Positions 35,561 through 46,400 of a stretch of DNA of 64,000 nt are shown here, one piece after another. The position numbers were made by a program, and so were the translations under genes. The notes below the pieces were generated by a model. That model made no database searches, was not told the DNA's origin, and saw only the letters and a list, made by a program, of their open reading frames with translations. Location of the stretch: positions 9,084,365-9,148,364 of the forward strand of contig BTRK01000006.1 of NCBI GenBank assembly GCA_036245805.1, in the 5' to 3' direction. Within the stretch, counting starts at the first letter, position 1. Each line of letters begins with the position of its first letter. The stretch is from Pristionchus mayeri. Its lineage: Eukaryota > Nematoda > Chromadorea > Rhabditida > Neodiplogasteridae.

Positions 35561-36143
35561 TTAAGAGACTTGATCGGTAAGATTGGACCTCCCCCCGGAC
35601 CTGTTTCGTTAGCAATGAGATTCGGGCGCCCATCCTTTGTGCGTGTGTACCCCTTGGCCCCATGTACTACAAATGGTCACTGAATTCCTGATTCCTCCTG
35701 CGCACAGGAAAAAAAATGGTCACAAATGTTAAAAATCGACATTTCATAATTTCTCAACCTGAAAAGGTGGAGTCAAAATCTATTTGTTGTTGTTCTAGAC
35801 ATCACTAATAACCAAAATTTAACGATCCAAATCGAATCACACTTTATTGTTATGGTGGTTTCGCATACAAAATTTTCACTTTTTCACACATACAGTTGAA
35901 ATATTGAGAGACCCCCAGGTCTTACCATGCTTAAAATGTAGCCCATTGAATTCTGCATCGAATTTCGAAAAACCGATTTCAATTTCGTTTGTCCGTCATG
36001 ATCTCCCTAAAGTCCGAAACTTTACGTGTCACATTTGGCTGGTCACGATTTTTCGCATTTGTCATATATACCAACGTTTTTGTGTTTCTGTGGGTTTATT
36101 TATACGTTTAAATAATAATGACGTCAAATGGAACCGAAAAGAA
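35561..36143 (+). repeat. 583-bp dispersed repeat, copy 1 (begins TTAAGAGAC)
   Basis: Nearly identical to 48459-49042 in direct orientation, about 12.9 kb apart. It starts TTAAGAGACTTGATCGGTAA and ends at GAACCGAAAAGAA. The TTAA start and shared TTAAGAGACCGG word tie it to the element at 50632-51561. Both copies hold the same open frame (MLWWF(R/H)IQNFHFFTHTVEIL), which has no known domain. Confidence 0.9.
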
Positions 36144-36591
36144 ATTTTGTGTATCCCATTCTGTAAAGTCGTGTTTCATACCACCGAAGTTCTCTATTTT
36201 GTGCCTCTGAAATCCAGCTACACAAAGTCCTCTACAATGAACACCTAGCACGCTGAGTACTATGTACCGACGTAATTATATATCTCGCTTAAGAGATTGG
36301 TGTTCGGTTTTCAAGACAATTTTTCGTATGCTCCAAATCGCGAAATGGAGGTTGTCGACAAAAATTGAATATTTGGAATTCAGCCGATCATTGATATCGT
36401 GGGTGTACGCGAAAACCCAATTCGCATTGCTTATACAATTCGTGAATGAGCAATGTAAACCAATGCGCCACATAAATATTGCGTGATCGGTTATATTGTA
36501 CGGATCCTTTCGGCTTGAATTCTGTGTTGCCTGGGGCAACTTGCCTCCCATTGTGGAGAGGCACTTCCCGTGCCGCTCAATATCCGTATTT
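36144..36591. other. Spacer, nothing recognised
   Basis: Open frames run through but have no splice signals or domains; TTAAGAGATTGG at 36289 may be another relic end. Confidence 0.35.
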
Positions 36592-36740
36592 ATTAGGGTT
36601 TCAATTTTCATGTCATTTAGGCTCATGTTCGGGTATGTTTCAGGTGCGCTACATAGCTCATGAGCGTATCAGATATCTAGCGCATCTGAAACACATTCGA
36701 AAATGACCCAAAATGACCTTAAAATTGAAACCCTAGTATT
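36592..36740. repeat. Short inverted repeat
   Basis: AGGGTTTCAATTTT..GTCATTT.GG and its complement flank a centre near 36665 (GTTTCAGGTGCGC / GCGCATCTGAAAC). Confidence 0.75.
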
Positions 36741-36801
36741 TATTTCAACCATTCGGTAACATAAAATCTCATTTTCAAGATGTCCTTGCAGTCAATTCGT
36801 C

Positions 36802-37506
36802 ATGAATTTATTCATTCTAGTGCTCATATTTTCCTCAATTTCTTCCAACAACTCTTCACCATACGAAAAGACTACGGTAGATTTCATAATTTAGTTAGTA
36901 TATCAGTATGTGGGCGTTAGACTATTCGGAACTGGAGAATATGGTCTGTGATGTGAATGAACAGTTGGTCAAGAGTTGGCCGATTAAGCTGTGGAGTGAC
37001 TACAATGTGTAATGTAACTCCAATTTGGAATTCTAGAACACGAACTCTGGTGTGAATTGTAAAGTAAAAGGTTACGGGAAGTGCTACGTCTGCAATGAAA
37101 TCTGGAACAGAAGCATTGCCGTGTGTAGGTGTGGGAAATTCATATTTAAACACATGCAAAGGTAAGCAAAACCTCTCTTCGAAACTGTTTGCAGGAGAAA
37201 TTCAACATATATTTACAAATTTGAAAAAAAAATGTATTAAATCTATGCTTGCAGAAAGAATTGCTATAATAACCAAGCATTCGAAAAATGTGCCGGGGGT
37301 GAGTTTTTTCATGCATATCCGATAAATGTTATGCAAAATTTAGATCTCAAAACTGAGGGTGGGTGCGAGCAATGTCCTTCCGCTGAGCGGCAGTTGAAAC
37401 TTTTTTCCAATTAGTTTCAAAATATTAACTTTAAAAAAATTTTAATAATTTTTTTTCAGATCGCATGAGTGACGATTACGATGCGGCGAAGACGCAGGTC
37501 TCATGA
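36802..37506 (+). CDS. Candidate cysteine-rich secreted protein, four exons
   Basis: Exons 36802-36876, 37037-37161, 37255-37298 and 37460-37506 join in phase (0, 2, 1). ATG follows a trans-splice-like CCTTGCAG. Exon 1 gives a signal peptide, MNLFILVLIFSSISSNNSSP. Exon 2 reads NTNSGVNCKVKGYGKCYVCN then EIWNRSIAVCRCGKFIFKHM. Exon 3 reads KNCYNNQAFEKCAG. The last exon, after a canonical TTTTTTCAG, gives DRMSDDYDAAKTQVS and TGA. An alternative terminal exon 37344-37414 (weaker ATTTAG acceptor) gives DLKTEGGCEQCPS..., adding two cysteines. Seven cysteines are visible in ~90 mature residues. AATAAA is at 37676. The family is unrecognised; likely an extracellular product. The model rests on splice phases only. 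Confidence 0.5.
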
Positions 37507-37675
37507 GAGAGGCGTACCCGCACCGTTACGATGGAGTGTCAGAAAAGCCGCAACTACAGTCTGGGGGCTCTCGAAACGATTTTCTCTCCACATCAGTTGG
37601 CTACTGTGTACTATGCTCCCTTGTGAACTTCCTCATAACTTTGTAAGAAGAGTAAATTTATGCGTGTAACTGTAC

Positions 37676-37681
37676 AATAAA
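37676..37681 (+). terminator. Polyadenylation signal AATAAA
   Basis: It lies 170 bp after the proposed stop of the cysteine-rich gene, supporting its plus-strand orientation. Confidence 0.5.
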
Positions 37682-37852
37682 AACATATCTATGCTTCGTT
37701 AAAGACGATACAGCAGCAAAGCTCGCTAATTTGTGTGGAACAATTATTGTTATGAATTGTTTAACAACGTAGAAATTTGATCCATCAAAAGATTATGTCA
37801 CAATTAAAAAAACAATCTTACCTTAGTATATACTCTTTACAATCTAATCTTA

Positions 37853-38643
37853 GGGGGCGGGGGTGACAAAACAGAAACAAATCACAGCTCCTTCGGGGCT
37901 CGATGTAAGAACTGAGTAGTTATTGCATTGTAACTAGGGATGCCAAAGGAAGGATGAGAAAAATAAAAAATCGATTGTTAAAATTAAACTATTATGTTAC
38001 ATCGTGATTTTGCTGGAAGAATGTGTTCATGGTTTGTACACCATCATGTCCAAGTGTAATTAGAGGGGGTATCAAACGTTATTTGCACGCAAAATTCGAA
38101 AATCGAAAATTCGCGAAAAACACCAATCCTTCCGGAAGGATTTTTCAATAAGTCGGAAGGATGTAAACATTTTTGGACATATTCGTATGGAAAAATGATC
38201 CTGAATAAATTTGGAATCGATTGGAATAAACTCTTCCATATGTTTCCTAACTAATTAACATGTTATGACCGCTTTTAGGAATTGAAAATCTCGAAAAAAA
38301 TCCTTCCTTTGTCATCCCTAATTGTAACCAGTATGCGCTCTACCAAACCATCCTGTTTAGATCCTCTGTCCAGGTGATTATGACTTTCTCACCACCACCT
38401 ATGTTTAGGGGTTCACGGTCCAAAATTGAGTATTTGAGTGGAAATTCATGGTTGAATAAACACCAAATACCGTAACCAATCGATAAGTATGTTACTGAGA
38501 TTCAGTAGTTACTGTAGCACCTGAATATTGATTGGTCACGGTACTTGGTGTTTATCTACACATGAATTTCCACTCAAATCACTTTTGGAGCTGTGATTTG
38601 TTTCTGTTTTATCGGTTTCTGTTTTTTCACCCCCCCCCCCCCC
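37853..38643. mobile_element. Foldback element with G-run/C-run ends and 7-bp duplication AATCTTA
   Basis: AATCTTA flanks it at 37846-37852 and 38644-38650. The ends are GGGGGCGGGGGTGACAAAAC and a C run preceded by GTTTTTTCAC; inside them ACAGAAACAAATCACAGCTC is repeated inverted. A second stem lies at 38431-38577. There is no coding capacity. Confidence 0.88.
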
Positions 38644-38724
38644 AATCTTAGTATATGAGCTGCCAAATAATTTTTGAGATGGTGCATCACTAAGGGACAC
38701 ATAATCAGTCGTATCATGGGTGTG

Positions 38725-40553
38725 CAGTACTGGACAAAAGTTTCGCAACAAATTTGCCATTGTCATAACTTCGTTCAAAATTGAGCTAGAGACTTATGGT
38801 TGGAAGCATTCGAGAGGTAAATATCAGGAGAAAATAGTCATATGTCACATGATCTGAAACACATGTATCGCGGGTTTCTGAACTTAATTTTCTGCATCAC
38901 AATTTTCATGTATTTTTTGAAACTCAGCCGTAAGTCGATGTTATCTCGCACGAACTGTGATGGAAGTATAACCATTGATGTAAATAATGGGGGGGGGGGG
39001 GGGTGACAACTGGTAAAACGACAACCGGTAATCACTTGCAATTTGGCGCAGCTACTTGGGAGTTGTTTCATTGTAATCAGTATGCGATCCCATACATGTG
39101 CATGTATTAGTCTTGTTACCAGGCGATCATGAGTTTCAACGTATAGGGGGCCATGGAAATGCACTTTCCATGAACCCCGGGTCGTTGATTTGGAGTAAAA
39201 ATCATGATCGCTTTTTAGCAAGACTTACATATGCAAATGTAGGGGAGCACATACTGATTACAATGAAACTGCTCCCAAGTCGCTGCGCCAAATTGCAAGT
39301 GAACGGCGACGAGTTTACCAGTTGTCGTTTTACCAGTTGTCACCCCCCCCCCCCAAATAATCCACTATCTGGCTTGCTCGTTGCATATCGGGAAGAGCTA
39401 ATATATCGATTTTCCTACACCTCTGAGACGTGTTTGAACGGCTATATCTTCGCTCCCAGTTGAGCGATATTGCCCCTATTTCGCAGCTACTATACACTAA
39501 TAATGTAGAAACATTATACCAAGTTTGATAGTGATCAGACAACAAACTGCAAAAATCGAAAAATTTTGGACACGAATTTTCATGCACGTGGAGAAGACCT
39601 TTAACGCTATCGAAAAAATCCGATTTCTTGCACCGTAATGCAAAATCTATTATTGGACAAGTGTGCGAAATGGCAAAGTGAGAAGATTTGTCCTGCACAT
39701 TTTACACTCCAATAACCACAGAGAGTCAGATAGTCATGAGCCTTAAAACACGGTACAATGTAAAATTGAATCTTATTCAAATCTCATAAAACGAACCTAT
39801 CAGCTTTGCAAGTCCTAGATATGCATATTTCTCATTGAATTGGAGCCAATTTTAAAGAAACTCTCCCGTTATGCTAGGTCGACTTTCGCTAAGGACCATT
39901 TTTGATGACTTTGGCGCTCTAATTCTGCTCTAATTCTCTGCGGATATTGGGCTGTAAAATGTGCTGAACAAATCGTATCACTTCGCAATTTCGCATTATT
40001 TTTCATTAATAGATTCTGCATAAAGCTGGAAGAAGTCGGATTTTTCGATAGCGTTTAAGGTCGTTTAAAAGTGCATGAAAATTCGTGTCCAAAATTTTTC
40101 GATTTTTGAAATTTGTTGTCTGATCACTATCAAACTTGGTAATATGTTTCTACATTATTAGTGTATAGTAGCTGCGAAATAGGGGCCCTATCGCTCAACT
40201 GGGGGCGAAGATATTGTCGTTCAAACACATCTCGGAGGTCTTGGAATATCGATATATTAGCTCTTTCCGATGTGCAACGAGTAAGCCAGATAGTGGATTG
40301 TAAACATCTATGGTTATACTTTCATCACAGTTCGTGCGATATAACATCGACTTTCGGCTGAGTTTCAAAAAATACATGAAAATTGTGATGCAGAAAATTA
40401 AGTTCAGAAACCCGCGATACATGTGTTTCAGATCATATGACTATTTTCTCCTGATATTTACCTCTCGAATGCTTCCAACCATAAGTCTCTAGCTCAATTT
40501 TGAACGAAGTTATGACAATGGCAAATTTGTTGCGAAACTTTTGTCCGGTACTG
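38725..40553. mobile_element. Tc1-like foldback element (CAGTACTGGACAAAAG ends), interrupted
   Basis: The ends CAGTACTGGACAAAAGTTTC and GAAACTTTTGTCCGGTACTG are inverted; TA follows the right end. Arms: 38725-38988 plus 39362-39700 on the left, about 39900-40553 on the right. The left arm is split by the element at 38989-39354. There is no transposase. Confidence 0.9.
38989..39354. mobile_element. Nested 366-bp G/C-run foldback with 7-bp duplication AAATAAT
   Basis: AAATAAT flanks at 38982-38988 and 39355-39361. It begins with 15 G then TGACAACTGGTAAAACGACA and ends with TACCAGTTGTCA then 13 C; the stem also includes ACTTGCAATTTGGCGCAGC. The opposite arm of the host palindrome (around 40300) shows the empty site GATGT.-ACAATCCACTA, proving insertion. 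Confidence 0.95.
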
Positions 40554-41126
40554 TACGTGAGTCCTTCTCATTGTGTGTTACTTTTTGATATTGTGCAATG
40601 TAAACCGATACTATTATACTTGCAGTGATAAAGTACTACCATAAAAAAAACAAGCGTTCAAGAGATGTTCAAGAGACATGGTGAGGTACACTTCCCAATA
40701 TGTATGCAACAATGGAATCTCTAAACTACGACGATTAAATAATGATTGTGTTCACATATCTGATTCGCGTCGTTCATGGGAAGTTCCAGAAGGAGAAAAG
40801 AGAAATGGACATGAAGGATGCATTCAAGAAATTTAACGAGGGAGGAGTATCTGGAAGTTAAATCACGCTTAATCACGCATACTTGAATCATCGTGTTCAG
40901 AAGATGTTTACCATTATCACTTAGCACACACTTACTAAGTGCAGCAGAAGAATTGTTTCAAATTCTAACAATTATCAACGTGCATGAAAAATTCAAAGAC
41001 CGTCTAAAATGCTCAGCACATCTCCCTGAGTGTACATCAGAAAAGTACCAGAAGTTTCAGAAATATGTAATTCGGAATCATTTATCGGTTTAATTCTCAA
41101 GCTCACAGGCATAAAATTTCGTGTTC
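40554..41126 (+). other. Unresolved region with exon-like open frames
   Basis: An acceptor/donor-bounded frame at 40626-40680 (IKYYHKKNKRSRDVQET) follows TACTTGCAG. An ATG frame at 40742-40861 reads MIVFTYLIRVVHGKFQKEKR and ends VSGS. A third frame near 40900-41092 contains KFKDRLKCSAHLPECTSEKY. I could not join them in phase, so no gene is claimed. Confidence 0.25.
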
Positions 41127-41565
41127 TTATAGCAATTTGCACTGAAAATATGGTTATTTTATCTTCTCAACTAACAGTTTGACAATTTTGAAAAAATCAA
41201 TTATAAAAACGCATTTAATTAGACATCACAAACATTTACCTGCAGCCTGAAATGAATGAATTTGTGGGCATCGATCTTATATTTTGAGCACTTGATACAT
41301 AGCGCGGCTCTTCTTCGAAGACTCTTTTCATCCAACTTGGGGCACTCTTGCTGGAAAAAAAGTTCTGAATTCCCGACCGAGAATCGAAAATTACTGAATA
41401 TAGGCAATACAGTCCCTCCCAAACATTGTCAGGTAATACTACATGTTGACTACGCTGTTCTTTGTTTGTGACATTCTAAAACATCTATATGCCCCTCACA
41501 GTGGCCGTAGTCGGCTGAAGAGAAGCAGAGATAAGCAGGAAGAGAACGAAGATGGTGGAATGCAT
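41127..41565 (-). CDS. Candidate small secreted peptide with four cysteines, three exons
   Basis: Exon 1 (41565-41500) encodes a signal peptide, MHSTIFVLFLLISASLQPTT followed by AT, with donor GTGAGG. Exon 2 (41350-41240) follows a canonical TTTTTTCCAG and reads QECPKLDEKSLRRRAALCIK then CSKYKIDAHKFIHFRLQ, with donor GTAAAT. Exon 3 starts at 41141 after ATTTTCAG and reads CKLL then a stop. All junctions are phase 0; the product is 63 residues with four cysteines in the mature part, enough for two disulfides. TTCTCACAG, a plausible spliced-leader acceptor, ends 5 nt before the ATG, and TATATAAAG lies about 35 nt upstream. No family is recognised; an antimicrobial, venom-like or signalling peptide is possible but unproven. 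Confidence 0.5.
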
Positions 41566-41595
41566 ACTTGCTGTGAGAAGAAGATCGTTTACATC

Positions 41596-41606
41596 CCTTT
41601 ATATAC
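41596..41606 (-). promoter_or_regulatory. TATA box (TATATAAAGG on minus strand)
   Basis: A consensus TATA element about 31-41 nt upstream of the start codon of the 63-residue secreted peptide gene, appropriate for a core promoter with a very short leader. Confidence 0.5.
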
Positions 41607-41771
41607 TGTGATATGGTAATCAGAATTATATCAGGTTTCACACTAGATTATACATTTGAATACATTTGTTTTCACGAATCAGATTTACCACACAATCGAA
41701 TTTGCTCTGATATTTAATAAAACAAAATCATTTTCTGAACGATATTATCGAAAATATATGCACGAATAATA

Positions 41772-42413
41772 TCACGCCTCTCACGAGAGAATCGAGCAGA
41801 GACAGGGAATGGAGAGGAAATCGTGAGATGAGTTCTAACCGGTTTTGGCCATCCTGGGACATGCCTGTGTGACCCCGAAGTCTTGTTGTGCAGAGTTCAT
41901 TTTGGACCATCCTGCACCGAGCCGCATTTCGGCATCACTCACTTCAAGATCCGATTTCTAGAAGCCGTGATAGATAGAACAAAATTGACTTCTGGGTGAC
42001 CCCGGCTCATTTTTCGAGCTCTATCGATATATAATATATAGCTCACTTTTAAAATTTTAGCTGCACCTTTCCATTCGTTTTCGAGAAAATCAACCTTGAA
42101 TGTAGAGTGGTTATAATATACACTTTGAGGATTTGAGCTATATAGATCGATAGAGCTCGAAAAAATGAGCCGCCGTCACCAGAAGTCAATTTTGTAATAT
42201 CTGTCACGGTTTTCTAGAATTCGGCGCTTGAAGTGAGTGATGCCGAAATGTGGCCCGGTGCAGGAAGGTCCAAAATGAAGTCTGTACAACAAGACTTCGG
42301 GGGTCACTCAGGCATGTCCCAGGATGGCCAAAACCGGTTAGAACTCATTTCACGATTTCCTCTTCATTCCCAAGAACATCAATATGTGCTCGATTCTTTC
42401 GTTAGAGGCGTGA
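41772..42413. mobile_element. Foldback transposon, family 1, ~640 bp
   Basis: The ends TCACGCCTCTCACGAGAGAA and TCACGCCTCTAACGAAAGAA are inverted; TA flanks at 41770-41771 and 42414-42415. Arms share GGCCATCCTGGGACATGCC and TCGGCATCACTCACTTCAAG. Confidence 0.88.
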
Positions 42414-42551
42414 TATACATCAAGCTGGAAAGACGCCTAACGTTTTGCTAACGCTCCCGACATGGTCAGCCGCGGATACTAATTTCAAAATTGTACTAAG
42501 AAATATAAAAAGTAAGAATCCATGAATTTGAAGAAGGGGTCACGATAAATC

Positions 42552-42779
42552 TTGCATCGAATTGGTGAGTACCCGTTTTGCATAGACGAGATCTTGGGAA
42601 ATAATAGCTCCACCGTTTCATTGCCATATTCGATTTTGTGCGAAAGTCTTCCAGAATGCCCTAAATTCCTTCGAGAACCCATAAAACATTTGAAAGCGAT
42701 CTCTTTCCAGGCGGATTTAGCCATTCCCCTACTTGCTCCTGCCATCACGTTGTACTTTGTTCAACCGAACAAAGACTAA
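42552..42779 (+). pseudogene. Lone TM7-like terminal exon of a nematode chemoreceptor
   Basis: The frame reads CIDEILGNNSSTVSLPYSIL, then AISFQADLAIPLLAPAITLY, FVQPNKD and TAA at 42777-42779. The IPLLAPAITLYFVQP motif parallels TM7 of the Srd-type gene on the opposite strand (VPLMNPIITLYFVHPYR). AATAAA at 42839 supports it as a 3' exon. No TM1-TM6 exons were found to the left, where a foldback element and the secreted peptide gene lie, so it is probably a remnant of a second receptor in convergent orientation. The frame upstream of 42552 is closed; the acceptor is not identified. Confidence 0.5.
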
Positions 42780-42838
42780 GTTTGAATACGAGCATTTACA
42801 ACATGAATGTAATTATATTACAGATTTGTTACGCAGAA

Positions 42839-42844
42839 AATAAA
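42839..42844 (+). terminator. Polyadenylation signal AATAAA
   Basis: It lies 60 bp downstream of the TAA of the TM7-like exon. Confidence 0.5.
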
Positions 42845-43233
42845 ATGTATAATGAAAAATAAATCAGCTGTCAATTCAATTTCTTGAGTGAAGTCGAAAA
42901 ATGCCCTTCAAAGAAAATACATCATGACGAAACATCGCTGCTTTATCTGTTCAAACATAATTGAAATTGAACTGTCCATCTGATTTGGCATTCCCATACT
43001 TTGCAATTTAGCTAATATATGAGGCTTCAAGTAATAGAAAGTCGTGCTTAGAAGGAAGACGTAGATTTTCGGAGAGGTATTTCTCTGCAAATATATTCGC
43101 GATAAATGATCATTGTTTATCTGAAGCGCACCCGCTAAACTGTACAGTTGATGATTGTTTGCGTGGCAGCCTGCACAAGATCTTCTCTTGCACGAATCTA
43201 AGATTGTAAATGGTTTATGGATTCATGGGAAGG

Positions 43234-43320
43234 CACTAGGTCGGATGCGAACTATGATTTAATGACGCATTTGTTATATCAAAGACGGCATGACGTCATA
43301 GTTCTCATCCGACCTAGTCT
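43234..43320. mobile_element. 87-bp MITE (CTAGGTCGGATG.GAACTATGA ends)
   Basis: The ends CTAGGTCGGATGCGAACTAT and its partner ATAGTTCTCATCCGACCTAG are inverted. The core ATATCAAAGACGGCATGACG is shared with the element at 27969-28360. Confidence 0.75.
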
Positions 43321-43469
43321 CGTGGGAAATGGCTCATTTTGTACACTCTTTCGTCCAATTTGATCGGTGAGAGAGCGTGTTGAAGACCATTTCTCGCGAA
43401 GTCAGCTTTTCAATAAAATAATTTTTTTGTAATTAATTTATCTGATTTGCAATTGATTAAACCGCAAAC

Positions 43470-46400
43470 TCACGTCCGATACGGATGAACAAAGTAGAGA
43501 GTTATAATGGGATTCATAAGTGGAACAACCAGACTGGTCTGTAAACCTTCAATGTATTGCACACAATAACCTACATACAAAAAATTAGTATGTTTTTTTT
43601 GTTATATTAAACATGCTCCTATTGTGCGAGAGAATCGGACGATTTTCTGGCTGTGTGTGTAGTGCAATTTTTATGACGAAATAAATAGATATTTATTACT
43701 AAATTTCACTACATGGAGCATGGTGGAAGTTACTAGATGAGGGCTGAGAGGGGAAAGTGTGGTGATTAGGACCTTGAAGACTAGGCTCCGAAGGCTAGAG
43801 GGTGCTCGCCACTGGAATCAGCTCGAGTGAGACCAAAGGGTTGACAGCGGGAAGATCGCTGGTTGACAGGGAGTTAAGGGAAGTGACTGAGAAGTCTCGT
43901 AGAAGAGAGACAAAACTGTAGCGGAATTCCTCCACTACTACAATATACATAAATAATCAAACACCTTAATAATTTATTTCATAAAATAAATCCAATTCTC
44001 GATTGGCTCTAGCCAAAGTCATACGGTATGACACCGGTCAACTCCCGCGTCTCTGCTTTCGTACGGAACCTTGTACTGTGTTCATGCACATCAATATACC
44101 GTATGTTTTGCCCTTTCGCGATGAATTTTCCCTTTTCCTACTTCAGTTCTACCTTTGCCGTCGTACTGAGCGCACGCTCTGTATTTTTCGCTCTTATTAT
44201 TGAACTCAGCTATCACCTTGCGGTTCCCTCGCTCACCGTTTTGGCCTTCTTTGTTGGACTTGCTTCTCCAACACTTCTTCTTTATTGCGTCGTGTCACTT
44301 TCACACGTAATTATTTCATCACTGTCAGGATTCGTTCTCGAGCCCTCACAGTCCCCTCACCGTCGACCAGACATCAACCAGCCGACGACCTTCCCTCGCT
44401 CTCACTCGAGCCTTCTTCAGTGGCGAGCCCCCCCAAGACTTCGGAGACCACCTCCAGGTTTCTTTCACCTCTAAATCACTACTTTCCCTCCCCGTTAGAC
44501 CTCTATTAAGTTCACCCATTTTCCCTTGTTGTGTAAATTAATAATAAATATTTATTCTATTTCGTCATCCCTCATTGTTGCGCAACACACATAGCCAGAG
44601 AATCGTCTGATTCTCTCGCATAAAAACAGTGATGAAATGATTACGTGTGCTAACAAGGAATGACCGCGAGGGTAGGTTGGAGTTTTTGAACGAGACCTAG
44701 CGCGATCGAAAGAGGATCAAATTCTAAGACCTTCTACGTTTTTCATATCTGCTAAACGCGTCTGTGGAAGTCTGGGCTCATAGTGGGGAGAGGTGTAAAA
44801 CCGTCTATTTCTGAGGCCATGTTCAGAAATTCCACTACCACCCAGACTTCCACAGAAGCGATTAGCAGATATAAAAAACGTAGAAGTTTTAGAATTTGAT
44901 CATCTTTCGATCGCGCTAGGTCTCGTTCAAAAACTCCAACCTACCCTCGCGGTCATTCATTGTAAGCGACATAACGCAATCAAGAAGGAGTATTAGAAAG
45001 GCTAGTCCAACAAGAAGGCCTCAACGATGAGCGAGGGAACCGTGAAGTAAAGGGCTGTGTTGGTCAGAGAAAATAAAGAGCAGTGTCTCTATGAAAGTAG
45101 GATCGCTACTGAAGTAGGAGACTAAAAAGGAAAAGTCATCGCGGGACAACTATTTCATCACCATAAATGATGCGCATGACAGGCAGTGCATTACGGTAGC
45201 GAAGGCCGAGACGGGGGATTTGAAATGGGAGTGACCGAATGTGATACCGAATGTCGGTCTCACAACTGATCAAGAAGTAAATTAATTTTATAAAATTAAT
45301 TATAAAAGTGACTGATTATTGATTTATATTGTAGTAGTGGATAGAATCCGCTACACCTATGGAAACGGTATCGGGTTTTCTCATTTACGTATGATTGTGT
45401 ATACGTACAAATTTCATCATTTTCTTGTTTAGTTATTTTGAAATTTCTTCTAGAAAATTGCTCGAACCGCGCAGCGCAAAGAATAATTGCTACAGTATAT
45501 CTCGTTGCATCAAAACGAATGAAATAATAGCGATGGAGTAGGCCATTGGCAGTAGGCTTTGAAGAGAGAGTACCTGGATTCATGCTATAAACGAATATAT
45601 TGAATTATATAATTATCAATATAAAATTATTGTCAACTCCGTAAAATTAATGAGTTCGCTCACTTTTGCCAGGGCTTTGTGCAGTTTCATTGTCAGTGCA
45701 CTCATCGTACTTGATTGCTCGCCGATTGTCGATATTACCTATGCAAGTTTGCGTTTTTATCCTTTTTTGATTCGTAATCTTGCATACCTTTCGCCTCAAC
45801 ACCCATATGAGCATCACAATGGGCATATTTGGCAGTGTAGTAGCCAATATTGTAAACATCGTTTGCGGCTCGTAGATGTTGACATTTCCTGCAATGTGAC
45901 AATTGCGATCAGGAAAAATGTAAAGTAAATTAATTATTATAACGATGTTTGTTTTTGTCTCAACGGAAGCAATTCTATTTAACTACGGTCTAGTTTTGCT
46001 TACTTCTCTAAGTAAGACATAAAGGAGAGAGGAAGCAAAGTGACAAATCAGGTGAGATCAGATGAATTGTAAACAGGTTTGTTTTAAACCTGTGTGCCCC
46101 CTAAGCTCTAATAAATTGCCAAACTTGTAAACAAGTCTGACTGGTTATTGACTTGAGCGTAGGGGAGGCACGTTTAGAACTAGCCTGTTTACAACTTGTG
46201 CGACTGCACCCGGGAAAAAGGCCATTTTATTACGATAACTACCTTCAACAGCGTACTCGTCGAGGTCGTATTCGGGACGAGCGATCCTCAGAGCACGCCG
46301 GACCTCAGACGGGTCATGAGTGCTATTGATCAAAACAACCTAAAAATGAACTATATTTTGACAAACCTTTAGTTTTCTTTATGTTTCTGCTAAAGTTCGA

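Noticed and set aside
36877..36898. 22-nt intron that would add an exon containing CDVNEQLVKSWPIKLW to the cysteine-rich gene
   Set aside because: It is too short for a nematode intron; a 160-bp intron (36877-37036) gives a clean phase-0 join instead.
36917..37159. 80-codon minus-strand frame with alternating hydrophobic pattern, faintly BPI/LBP-like
   Set aside because: It has no ATG, no splice sites at its ends, and overlaps the better-supported plus-strand cysteine-rich gene; open frames of this length occur by chance here.
44028..44474. 148-codon hydrophobic frame that could be another membrane receptor
   Set aside because: It lies inside a TIR element and has an inverted, stop-containing copy at 44940-45345; it lacks chemoreceptor loop motifs and most likely is transposon sequence.
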